Shown piece after piece: positions 1-5,532 of a stretch of DNA of 6,938 nt. The first letter of the stretch is position 1; each line of letters opens with the position of its first letter. Both the position numbers and the translations under genes were made by a program. Source of the DNA: Planctomycetia bacterium. Lineage in GTDB: Bacteria; Planctomycetota; Phycisphaerae; Phycisphaerales; UBA1924. The stretch covers positions 1-6,938 of the forward strand of contig SXOY01000143.1 of NCBI GenBank assembly GCA_005776545.1. Reading direction: 5' to 3'. The notes below the pieces were generated by a model that saw only the letters and a list, made by a program, of their open reading frames with translations, was not told the origin of the DNA and ran no database searches.

Positions 1-221
1 CCCCCGGTCGCAGTCGATTTGTCGCCCGCTTGCCATCCGCCGCCATGAATCCACACGACCACCGGCTTTGGTCCAGCCGGAGCCGCCGGAATCCACACGT
101 CCATGATTTGACTGGGATGGTCGGGCGCATAGGCGATATTGGGAAGCGTGGGAACTTGTGCAAGTGCAGCAGTACTAAACGATGCGAGTGCCAACGCGGC
201 AAAAGGAAAAAGCGTTTTCAT
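1..221 (-). CDS. Secreted alpha/beta hydrolase (esterase/lipase-like), N-terminal part only
   Basis: The reading frame opens with ATG at 221 and runs leftward off the window, leaving 73 codons. Residues 1-21 form a Sec signal peptide: M-K-T, then a hydrophobic Ala/Leu/Phe stretch, ending in ALA before Gln22, so the enzyme is probably exported to the periplasm or cell surface. The mature part begins with PTLPNIAYAPD, then a beta strand DVWIPAAP. Next comes VVVWIHGGGW (residues 54-63), the HGGG oxyanion-hole motif of carboxylesterase/BD-FAE-type alpha/beta hydrolases, followed by GDKS. The catalytic Ser, Asp and His would lie beyond the edge, so substrate and activity cannot be judged. A Shine-Dalgarno-like CGAGGT (+ strand 227-232) lies 5 bases upstream of the ATG and supports this start. 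The gene is divergent from the mazG-like gene. Family assignment is fairly sure; the substrate is unknown. Confidence 0.85.
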   Translation of the reverse strand, partial: MKTLFPFAALALASFSTAALAQVPTLPNIAYAPDHPSQIMDVWIPAAPAGPKPVVVWIHGGGWQAGDKSTATG

Positions 222-257
222 GTGTTACCTCGAAGTGAATAACGAACCTGACGCCCG

Positions 258-274
258 CATATTGCGGAAATATG
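258..274. promoter_or_regulatory. Inverted repeat in divergent intergenic region (possible operator)
   Basis: CATATT (258-263) and AATATG (269-274) form a perfect 6-base inverted repeat around the 5-base spacer GCGGA. It lies 36 bases upstream of the hydrolase ATG (minus strand) and about 90 bases upstream of the mazG-like start. The position suits an operator or a -10 region for the hydrolase gene, but an A/T-rich 6-base dyad can occur by chance. No regulator gene is visible in the window. Confidence 0.25.
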
Positions 275-351
275 TCTGAGAATCGAGCCACTAAATTCGC
301 GTCGACACAATCGTGTTCTTAACAATCCGGCTGTTCGCTCGAAAGCCCCCG

Positions 352-360
352 TGATATCAT
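352..360 (+). promoter_or_regulatory. Candidate extended -10 promoter element of the mazG-like gene
   Basis: TGATATCAT carries the TGn extension followed by TATCAT, which matches the bacterial -10 consensus TATAAT at five of six positions. I see no good -35 box at the usual distance, which extended -10 promoters can tolerate. The last base of the hexamer is 360, so transcription would be expected to start around 366-368, at the ATG (367) of the downstream gene. That gene also lacks a Shine-Dalgarno sequence, so a leaderless mRNA is inferred. Confidence 0.4.
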
Positions 361-366
361 GTCCAC

Positions 367-678
367 ATGGACAACCAAGACCTCTCCGTACGCGACTTTC
401 AAGACCTCATCCGCCGCCGCTACTTCGCAACAGATAACGCCCGTGGCCCTGCGGGTACATTTGTATTGCTGATCGAAGAAGTCGGCGAACTGGCCACCGC
501 CCTGCACGACAACCGCCCCGGCAAATCCCCCACCGATGCGCAGAAGGCAAACCTGGTCGAAGAATTCGCAGACGTCTTAGCCTGGCTCGCAACCCTCGCA
601 AACATCCACGGCGTAGATCTCACTAAGGCCTTGGACAAGTACACCGACGAAGACCGCGTCAAGGGAGTCAAAGACTAA
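367..678 (+). CDS. MazG-like nucleotide pyrophosphohydrolase
   Basis: This 103-residue, mostly helical protein is the size of a single MazG domain. It carries both acidic metal-binding motifs of the all-alpha NTP pyrophosphohydrolase superfamily: EEVGE at residues 37-41 and EEFAD at 65-69, so E38, E41, E66 and D69 are the likely Mg ligands. Enzymes of this family hydrolyse (d)NTPs to NMP and pyrophosphate, often as nucleotide-pool housekeeping. The preferred substrate cannot be told from sequence. The segment YFATDNARGPAGTF just before the first motif resembles the N-terminal helix region of small MazG-like proteins. ATG 367 is the first possible start because an in-frame TGA lies at 352-354. 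No Shine-Dalgarno sequence precedes it, and a good -10 box ends 6 bases upstream. The TAA stop lies inside the 4-base overlap with the convergent acyl-CoA synthetase gene. It is not the two-domain E. coli-type MazG. Confidence 0.88.
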   Translation: MDNQDLSVRDFQDLIRRRYFATDNARGPAGTFVLLIEEVGELATALHDNRPGKSPTDAQKANLVEEFADVLAWLATLANIHGVDLTKALDKYTDEDRVKGVKD

Positions 679-2138
679 ACCATCTTCTTCAACTCCCGCC
701 GCATGATCTTTCCTGTCGGGTTTCGCGGCAGTTGTTCCAACTTCACGATTGTCGCGGGAACTTTGTATCCTGCCAGACTCTCGCGGCACCAGGTCTTCAA
801 TACCTGCTCGTCGAATGTGTGGCCCTCGTTGAGTTCGACAAATGCTGCGGGCTGTTCGCCGCGCATGGGGTCGGTGATGCCGATGACGCCGGAGGCGTGG
901 ATGCTGGGATGTTTGTTCAGGACTTCTTCGATCTCGCGTGGGAAAACGTTTTCGCCGCCGATGATGAGCATTTCCTTGAGGCGGCCGGTGATGTAGAGGT
1001 GGCCGTCAGCGTCGAAGCGGCCGATGTCGCCGCTGCGGAAGAAGCCATCGGCGGTGAAGGCCTTTGCGGATTCTTCGGGGAGTTTGAAATAGCCCTGCAT
1101 GATGTTGGGGCCGGACATTTGGACTTCGCCCTCATCGCCCTGCGGCACTTCTTCACCAGTATTCAGATCAACGATGCGCTCGATCACGCCGGGTAACGGC
1201 GGACCAACTGAGTGAAGGCGTTGCTCGAACGGTCTGCACCAGTTTGTGACGGGCGCAGTCTCGGTGAGGCCATAGCCCTCGTTCAATGTCTTGCCGAAGC
1301 GTTCCTTGAATCGGTCGATGATCGCGGCGGGCAATGGCTCGCCGCCGGAGACGATGAATCGGAATGAGGCGAAGTCTTCCGCGCTGGCATCTTTGACGCT
1401 CAGCAGCGCGTTGTACATGGATGGAATCGCGATGAACGCGGTCGGCTTGTGAGCTTTGATCAATTTCATCAGCCGCGGCGGCAGGAATCTCGCCGTGTAC
1501 ACAACCTTGGGGCCGCAGGTCAGTGGCAAGAGCGTCAAGACTGTCATGCCGAAACTGTGGAACTGCGGCAGCACGCCAAGCATGATGTCGCTTGGACCAA
1601 AATCAACATGCTCCAGGATCTGATTAATGTTGGAAGTCAGGTTGCCATGCGAGAGCATGACACCTTTGGGCTTGCCGCTGGTGCCGGAGGTGTAGAGAAG
1701 CACGGCCAGGTCCGCATCGTCAGCAGTCGCGGGAATCCGCGGCGAGGGAACGCCAGAAAACTCGATCTCGTCCAGCTTCACGATCGACGTGGCGACTGGC
1801 GTGTATCCCATGGCATCAAGCAGAGCCTTGGCGGTAAAGACAATGTCGGTTTCGCAGTCGTCGATTACATACTGCAGTTCTTCTTTCTTGAGCAGGTAGT
1901 TCAAGGGGACGACTACCTTGCCGCACATCCACGCGGCCAGAGCCACAATCGGGAACCCGGCCCCAGTGGGAGTCAAGACCCCCACTGTTCTGGTGGTGCA
2001 CCTGGCATCGATGATCGAGGCCACATGCAGGGCGGCAACCAATAACTCAATACCCGAATACGACCGCTTGTCATCGACAACACGCGTCCGGCCAGGGTTT
2101 TTGAGAAGTTGACGAATGATCGGCCAATGAATGCTCAC
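675..2138 (-). CDS. AMP-forming acyl-CoA synthetase (fatty-acid-CoA ligase-like)
   Basis: A complete ANL-superfamily adenylating enzyme that should activate a carboxylic acid with ATP and load it onto CoA (or possibly ACP). Residue numbers count from the upstream ATG at 2165. The core motifs occur in order: P-loop YTSGTSGKPKG (158-168), GYGLTETAP (297-305), RSGDIGR (377-383), hinge and A8 region GRLKEMLIIGGENVFP (394-409), and NPTGKIMRREL with the A10 catalytic Lys486. All core residues are present, so it should be active. At just under 500 residues it is at the short end for FadD-like ligases. I prefer GTG at 2138 (487 residues) because GGGGA (2147-2151) sits 8 bases upstream, whereas ATG 2165 has no usable ribosome site and lies within a likely promoter. 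The chain length of the substrate is not predictable; MenE-like or acyl-ACP synthetase roles are less likely alternatives. Its TAG stop overlaps the mazG-like stop by 4 bases, tail to tail. Confidence 0.93.
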   Translation of the reverse strand: MSIHWPIIRQLLKNPGRTRVVDDKRSYSGIELLVAALHVASIIDARCTTRTVGVLTPTGAGFPIVALAAWMCGKVVVPLNYLLKKEELQYVIDDCETDIVFTAKALLDAMGYTPVATSIVKLDEIEFSGVPSPRIPATADDADLAVLLYTSGTSGKPKGVMLSHGNLTSNINQILEHVDFGPSDIMLGVLPQFHSFGMTVLTLLPLTCGPKVVYTARFLPPRLMKLIKAHKPTAFIAIPSMYNALLSVKDASAEDFASFRFIVSGGEPLPAAIIDRFKERFGKTLNEGYGLTETAPVTNWCRPFEQRLHSVGPPLPGVIERIVDLNTGEEVPQGDEGEVQMSGPNIMQGYFKLPEESAKAFTADGFFRSGDIGRFDADGHLYITGRLKEMLIIGGENVFPREIEEVLNKHPSIHASGVIGITDPMRGEQPAAFVELNEGHTFDEQVLKTWCRESLAGYKVPATIVKLEQLPRNPTGKIMRRELKKMV

Positions 2139-2165
2139 GGCAGGGTTCCCCGTTGTTCGATACAT

Positions 2166-2174
2166 CCTATATCA
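2166..2174 (-). promoter_or_regulatory. Candidate extended -10 element of the acyl-CoA synthetase gene
   Basis: Read on the minus strand this is TGATATAGG: a TGn extension plus TATAGG (four of six to consensus). A transcript would start near 2159, downstream of the ATG at 2165 and about 20 bases ahead of GTG 2138, leaving room for GGGGA as a ribosome site. The surrounding 93-base divergent region also holds CCGCA-AC-TGCGG (2188-2199), a short dyad that could be an operator. No clear promoter for the rightward lipoprotein gene is seen; TATATG at 2180-2185 is a weak -10 candidate with a poor -35. Confidence 0.28.
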
Positions 2175-2244
2175 CGCGTATATGCTACCGCAACTGCGGC
2201 GTCGAAGGATCGACCGGCACGATTTGGATCCTGTGTTAGATCAT

Positions 2245-2258
2245 GGAGGGCTGAGGGG
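2245..2258 (+). promoter_or_regulatory. Ribosome binding site of the SPOR lipoprotein gene
   Basis: GGAGGG (2245-2250) lies 8 bases before ATG 2259, the best spacing in the window. A second purine run, GAGGGG (2253-2258), abuts the ATG and is too close to act as the main site. This site decides the start. The same frame stays open upstream to ATG 2109, but that extension would overlap the acyl-CoA synthetase gene and would bury the lipoprotein signal peptide. Confidence 0.75.
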
Positions 2259-3125
2259 ATGAACTTGATCGATAGTCACACGTGGGGCCGACTGACACTC
2301 GTGGCCGGCCTGATTCTGTGCGTTGGCGGGTGCAATAGTGCCTCAAAGACTGGTAGCCTTACACCCAATTACATCAAGTCGTATTCACAGGGCGACTACG
2401 CGATTGCGTATGGCGAAGGCGCAAAAGCTGCCATGAATGAGAACGGCAAAGACCACGATCAGGCGGCACTGATCACAGGGCAAGCCGCTCACGCCCTCGG
2501 CAATTTCGGTGATGCCCAGCGTTGGCTTCGCCCGCTGCTCGATAGTTCAAACGAGCAGATCGCGGGACAAGCCGCCGCGACATTGGGCCTGATCGCCCAG
2601 CAGAGCGGCGATCAGCAGCAGGCGGCAGACTTGCTCCTGAGCGCAGGAGATAAGTTGACGGTGGACGCCGCCGCGAAATCGCAGCTGTTTGCCGGTGATT
2701 CGCTGTCGAGGCTGGGAAAGAAAGACGAAGCAAAGGCTGCTTGGGAAAAGGCGCAAGGCAATGCCAAATACGATACTGAACTCCAAGCAATAATCGCGGC
2801 ACGATTGGCAGGCGGAGCAGTCCCCGCAATCACATCGACAGCCCGAACTGGAACACCCAAACCAGCTGTGACCGAAGCTCCCAAGACCGCGAACTTCACG
2901 CTTCAATCTGGGGTTTTCTCAACTCTCTCAAGGGCGGTGCGGGCAGCGGATGAAATCACGCCCCAGGCTCGAAAGGCTGGGTATGAGGCCCCGCGTGTGG
3001 TGAACACCATCGATTCCAAAGGGCGGCACTTGTACGCGGTGCGATTTGGCAAGTTCCCAAGTAAGACACTGGCCGATTCTGCTCGGAGTAAGTTCGGGTC
3101 GATGGTCATCGCTACGCAGGAATAA
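2259..3125 (+). CDS. Lipoprotein with TPR-like repeats and C-terminal SPOR domain
   Basis: From ATG 2259 the product has 288 residues. Residues 1-25 form a lipoprotein signal: a hydrophobic core LTLVAGLIL, then lipobox V-G-G-C with the lipidated Cys25 followed by Asn. Residues about 35-185 are helical and TPR-like, with paired helices rich in Ala, Gln and Leu such as AALITGQAAHALGNFGDA and GDSLSRLGKKDEAKAAWEKA. A Pro/Thr/Ala-rich linker (186-210) leads to a SPOR domain (about 211-285). Its pattern is typical: FTLQSGVFS at the start, LYAVRFGKF in the middle, then a helix with ADSARSKF. SPOR domains bind glycan strands stripped of stem peptides, often at the division site, so an envelope protein that anchors or organises peptidoglycan-associated partners is likely. 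The specific role is unknown. The next gene, 111 bases downstream on the same strand, also encodes an exported helical-repeat protein. Domain calls come from pattern recognition; SPOR is the surer one. Confidence 0.85.
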   Translation: MNLIDSHTWGRLTLVAGLILCVGGCNSASKTGSLTPNYIKSYSQGDYAIAYGEGAKAAMNENGKDHDQAALITGQAAHALGNFGDAQRWLRPLLDSSNEQIAGQAAATLGLIAQQSGDQQQAADLLLSAGDKLTVDAAAKSQLFAGDSLSRLGKKDEAKAAWEKAQGNAKYDTELQAIIAARLAGGAVPAITSTARTGTPKPAVTEAPKTANFTLQSGVFSTLSRAVRAADEITPQARKAGYEAPRVVNTIDSKGRHLYAVRFGKFPSKTLADSARSKFGSMVIATQE

Positions 3126-3208
3126 TTGGCACCGGATTACGGATTTGGAAACCACCTGGAAGTGAGGGAGTACAACTGAGTGTCGGATTACCCCACAAGT
3201 GAGCAGCA

Positions 3209-3228
3209 CTCCGGTGCGCCACGGAGGT
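3209..3228 (+). promoter_or_regulatory. Ribosome binding site with possible masking hairpin
   Basis: GGAGGT (3223-3228) lies 8 bases before ATG 3237 and is a near-ideal Shine-Dalgarno sequence that fixes that start. Just upstream, CTCC (3209-3212) can pair with GGAG (3223-3226), and GTG (3214-3216) with CAC (3220-3222), across one bulged G and a CGC loop. Such a hairpin would cover most of the ribosome site. The stem is short, so regulation by folding is speculative; the ribosome site itself is solid. Confidence 0.6.
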
Positions 3229-3236
3229 CCCGTTCT

Positions 3237-4187
3237 ATGAAAACGCTCGCGTTGATCGCATTATGCGTGTTATGCACCGCCCCATTGTCTGCAATGGCAG
3301 ATGATGGCTTTGCCCAACTCGCCAAAGACCCCAACTCGCCAGCGGTGCAGGCTGAACGGCTGTTTAATAAGGCGAGGATTCAGCGCGAGAAGGAAATGCG
3401 GCAGATCCGCTTCAAGTACTTCCGCACATTGAACAACAACCTGGTGCGACAGGAAGGCATCTTGCAGTTGCGGAAGTTCAATGAGCCGGTTGCATACAAG
3501 AGTTTGATCGATGTCTTCCATGATCAGGGCGAAGATGTGCAGCGGGCAATTCTGGACATGTTCGCCGATGCCAAGTCTGCTGAAGGCGATGTCGCGCTCG
3601 CGTGGGTTGCGATATTTGGGAAAGGTGAAGAGTTCCGCAATCGCGCAACAAGCCGGTTGGAAACCAGAACCAAAGAAGCAGATGGCGGACTGACTAACAA
3701 GGCAAAACTCGTAGTGGTGAACGCCATTCGCAGTCAGGATGATGAGACCATCCAACGCGCTGCAAATTTGAGTCTGCAACTTGCGGTGTTTGACGCTATC
3801 CCGCACATGATCCCGGCGCAAGCCGGACGGACAAATGCTCCCAGCGGCGACAGGGTTGGCGATATGGCGTGGATCGCTGTAGGTCAGCAGACAGCGTTTG
3901 TATCAGATCTGACCCCAGTAGTTTCTCAAAGCTCAGTCGCATTTGATCCGCAGCTCGATGTTGTGACCGATGGAGTTGTGCTGCGAATTCAGGATGCGGC
4001 AGTGACCACTGTGTATCGACCAATTGTCAACGCAGCGTTGCAAGGGCTAGGCTCGCGGATCACTGGCCAGGACCTGCGCGGGCTCGGATACGACACAGCG
4101 AAATGGTGGGAATGGTACAAGAAAGACTATCTGCCCGCGAAAGCCGCGTTGGAAAAGGGTGAATCCAAAAGCCCGGGCGGAGGCTGA
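3237..4187 (+). CDS. Exported HEAT-like helical-repeat protein of unknown function
   Basis: I do not recognise a named family. The product from ATG 3237 has 316 residues. Residues 1-21 form a Sec signal peptide (MKTLALIALCVLC, then a cleavage site AMA before Asp22-Asp23), giving a periplasmic or secreted protein. Residues about 35-62 are a highly charged helix (ERLFNKARIQREKEMRQIRFKY is its core, in overlapping parts). Residues 65-190 look like HEAT/ARM-type helix pairs, for example QEGILQLRKFNEPVAYKSLIDVF, seen in two stretches, and DETIQRAANLSLQLAVFDAIP. The region 195-265 is predicted to be strand-rich (DVVTDGVVLRI). The C-terminus has GYDTAKWWEWYKKDY (284-298), an aromatic cluster, then a Lys/Gly-rich tail. 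GGAGGT at 3223-3228 sets the start. The frame is open upstream to 3180, but that would put 19 polar residues before the signal peptide. It follows the SPOR lipoprotein gene by 111 bases and ends 3 bases from the acpS stop, tail to tail. A scaffolding role is an inference. Confidence 0.8.
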   Translation: MKTLALIALCVLCTAPLSAMADDGFAQLAKDPNSPAVQAERLFNKARIQREKEMRQIRFKYFRTLNNNLVRQEGILQLRKFNEPVAYKSLIDVFHDQGEDVQRAILDMFADAKSAEGDVALAWVAIFGKGEEFRNRATSRLETRTKEADGGLTNKAKLVVVNAIRSQDDETIQRAANLSLQLAVFDAIPHMIPAQAGRTNAPSGDRVGDMAWIAVGQQTAFVSDLTPVVSQSSVAFDPQLDVVTDGVVLRIQDAAVTTVYRPIVNAALQGLGSRITGQDLRGLGYDTAKWWEWYKKDYLPAKAALEKGESKSPGGG

Positions 4188-4190
4188 GTT

Positions 4191-4571
4191 TCAATCTTCG
4201 CCGATGGCTGATGCCATGCCGTGTTCGGCGGTGTGTGTAAGCGATATGTGCCAGCGGCGAATGCCCTGTTCTTTGGCTATTTCGAGAGCGATGTTGGTGA
4301 GATGAAGTACGGGTTTGCCGCTGGGCTGAATCAATACTTCGATATCTGTCCAGGCTATGCCATTGCGCCAACCAGTGCCGAGCGATTTCAGGACTGCTTC
4401 TTTGGCGGCAAAGCGAACAGCAAGATGTTCTACTTCGCGTTTAGCTCCGGCTGCGTAGACCTGTTCTTTTTTTGTGAACACGCGGTCGAGGAATCGCTGA
4501 CCGTGGCGCTCGAGCAAATCGCTGATACGTTGGACCTCAACCAAATCAATGCCGTGCCCGATGATTGCCAT
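4191..4571 (-). CDS. acpS: Holo-[acyl-carrier-protein] synthase AcpS
   Basis: AcpS transfers the 4'-phosphopantetheine arm of CoA to a serine of apo-ACP, switching on the carrier used in fatty-acid synthesis; it acts in the cytoplasm as a trimer. The product has 126 residues, the usual AcpS length. The N-terminal GHGIDLVEVQRI carries the Mg-binding Asp9. RFAAKEAVLKSLGTG (53-67) is the family signature with Glu58 as second metal ligand and Lys61/62 nearby. HISLTHT (108-114) is the C-terminal strand and conserved His. Nothing essential is missing. The ATG shares its A with the last base of the fmdB TAA stop (TAATG), so translation is probably coupled to the gene before it. The TGA stop lies 3 bases from the end of the convergent HEAT-like gene, leaving no room for a separate terminator. 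Identification is firm. Confidence 0.96.
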   Translation of the reverse strand: MAIIGHGIDLVEVQRISDLLERHGQRFLDRVFTKKEQVYAAGAKREVEHLAVRFAAKEAVLKSLGTGWRNGIAWTDIEVLIQPSGKPVLHLTNIALEIAKEQGIRRWHISLTHTAEHGMASAIGED

Positions 4572-4942
4572 TATTTGTCTTCTTTCTTGGACTTTGCTTT
4601 TGGCTTTTCGGTTTTCACAGGTTTAGCTTCTACCTTTGACTCAGCCTTAGGTTCTGATTTAGCCTCTGCTTTTGATTCTGTCTTGGCCTCGACCTTTGTC
4701 TCGGTCTTTGCGGATTCGGTTGGTTTGGAATCTGCTTCAGCGGCTTTTTTGTAAGAGTCGGAGCGATAGTCGGTTTCGTAGAAGCCGCCGCCCTTAAAGA
4801 TCAGCGCTGCGCCAGTTCCGATGAGTCTCTCCAGCGAAGCTTTTTTGCAGGCTGGGCACTTTTTCAGGAGCGCCGACGACATCGATTGAACATGTTCGAA
4901 TTCATGTTTGCAGGATTTGCAGCGATAGTCGTAGGTTGGCAT
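4571..4942 (-). CDS. FmdB-family zinc-ribbon protein with Lys/Glu-rich tail
   Basis: The 123-residue product starts MPTYDYRCKSC, the standard opening of the FmdB putative regulatory family (also annotated as CxxC_CXXC_SSSS or FmdB zinc ribbon). The four zinc ligands are Cys8, Cys11, Cys29 and Cys32. The domain closes with FKGGGFYETDYR (49-60), also highly typical. The family is named for a putative regulator of formamidase genes, but its molecular role is not established. From about residue 64 the protein continues as a low-complexity, highly charged tail rich in Lys, Glu, Ala and Ser, including seven perfect K-x-E-x units at 79-106, and ends KPKAKSKKEDK. The ATG lies 9 bases after the grpE stop with AAGAGAG as ribosome site, and the stop overlaps the acpS start by one base. 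It is therefore part of the dnaJ-grpE-fmdB-acpS transcript. Confidence 0.92.
   Translation of the reverse strand: MPTYDYRCKSCKHEFEHVQSMSSALLKKCPACKKASLERLIGTGAALIFKGGGFYETDYRSDSYKKAAEADSKPTESAKTETKVEAKTESKAEAKSEPKAESKVEAKPVKTEKPKAKSKKEDK
4625..4708 (-). repeat. 12-base tandem repeat coding seven K-x-E-x units
   Basis: Codons 79-106 of the FmdB-type gene read as seven successive four-residue units: KTET, KVEA, KTES, KAEA, KSEP, KAES, KVEA. Lys is always first and Glu always third. The nucleotide copies have diverged in the variable positions, so the repeat is kept at protein level and not as a recent DNA duplication. The period of four would allow a charged, soluble helix, or a disordered tail with alternating charge. 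Confidence 0.8.
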
Positions 4943-4951
4943 GTGGCTCTC

Positions 4952-5482
4952 TTATTCGGCGGGTGCGACAGAGACTTTGGCGGGGCGAAGGACCTGATCC
5001 TGGAACATGTATCCGGCGGACATGCACATGACGACGTGATTTGGTTCGACGCCTTCGGCGATCTGGTGCATGACAGCAGCGTGTTTTCCTGGCTCAAAGA
5101 GGTCGTTCTTGGCTGGAAAGATGACTGCAACGCCGTGCTGGGCAAGTGAACGCATGAGTTCATCGCGGATAATTCGGACGCCAGCGACAATTTGTTCAGC
5201 GCTGACCTTGGATGTATCTTGATTGAGGGCGAGGTCGAAGTGGTCGATCACGTTGACAATCGTGTTCGAAACGGACTTCATTCCCTCTCGCTTGGCGACC
5301 TGCTCGTTCTGCAGTGCCCGGCGTTGATAGTTCTGAAATTCGGCGAGGGTGCGAAGGTAGCGTTCGTGGGTGTCCTGAAGCGCGATCTGCAAGGCTTCGA
5401 GATCGCTGGCACCTGGCTCTGCTGGATCGAGCTTGGCTTCGAAGTTGGAATCCGGCGTGAAGTTTTCTTTGGGATCTGACAT
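4952..5482 (-). CDS. grpE: GrpE, nucleotide exchange factor of DnaK
   Basis: GrpE drives ADP release from DnaK and so resets the Hsp70 cycle; it is a cytoplasmic homodimer and acts as a thermosensor in several bacteria. The 176-residue product has the expected parts. There is an acidic, probably disordered N-terminus (1-26), then a long coiled-coil helix (about 27-75, with RYLRTLAEFQNYQRR). A helical pair follows, and finally the C-terminal beta-domain (about 113-173) with the signature FEPGKHAAVMHQ, SAGYMFQDQVLRPAKVSVA. The gene lies 50 bases after dnaJ and 9 bases before the fmdB-type gene, all on the same strand. Its ribosome site is only moderate (GAGAG within an 8-base palindrome CTCGCGAG at 5489-5496, just before the ATG). 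No CIRCE-type HrcA operator is visible. Identification is firm. Confidence 0.96.
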   Translation of the reverse strand: MSDPKENFTPDSNFEAKLDPAEPGASDLEALQIALQDTHERYLRTLAEFQNYQRRALQNEQVAKREGMKSVSNTIVNVIDHFDLALNQDTSKVSAEQIVAGVRIIRDELMRSLAQHGVAVIFPAKNDLFEPGKHAAVMHQIAEGVEPNHVVMCMSAGYMFQDQVLRPAKVSVAPAE

Positions 5483-5532
5483 GGGACTCTCGCGAGTGGG
5501 TTACTCGATTGGTGTTGTGAACTATCAGGATA

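Noticed and set aside
359..469. A short frame from ATG 359 overlapping the mazG-like start
   Set aside because: It ends within about 37 codons, is out of frame with the conserved MazG motifs and has no ribosome site.
1449..2045. A 198-codon plus-strand frame inside the acyl-CoA synthetase gene
   Set aside because: It is antisense to a region coding intact ANL-family motifs and has a His/Gln/Arg-rich shadow composition.
2243..2254. A minimal upstream frame ATG-GAG-GGC-TGA just before the lipoprotein start
   Set aside because: It contains the ribosome site of the main gene and has none of its own; three codons give no way to tell it from chance.
2109..2258. A 50-codon N-terminal extension of the SPOR lipoprotein from ATG 2109
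   Set aside because: It overlaps the divergent synthetase gene, lacks a ribosome site, and would bury the lipoprotein signal peptide that begins at ATG 2259.
3270..3821. A 183-codon open frame on the minus strand opposite the HEAT-like gene
   Set aside because: The plus-strand gene has a signal peptide and an ideal ribosome site, while this frame has no recognisable domain and no ribosome site; it is a shadow.
4166..4185. A possible terminator for acpS: AGCC/GGCT stem followed by a short T run on the minus strand
   Set aside because: The stem is only 4 base pairs with an 8-base loop and 3-4 T residues, too weak to call; it also lies within the coding end of the HEAT-like gene.
4221..4754. 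A 177-codon plus-strand frame opposite acpS and the fmdB-type gene
   Set aside because: It is antisense to two firm genes, and its Ser/Ala/Asp/Phe-rich repeats are the complement of the Lys/Glu repeat codons.
5486..5497. A heat-shock operator (CIRCE-like) ahead of grpE, suggested by ACTC-N4-GAGT
   Set aside because: CIRCE needs a 9-base arm (TTAGCACTC) with a 9-base spacer; here there is only a 4-base dyad, better read as the 8-base palindrome CTCGCGAG, which may be chance.
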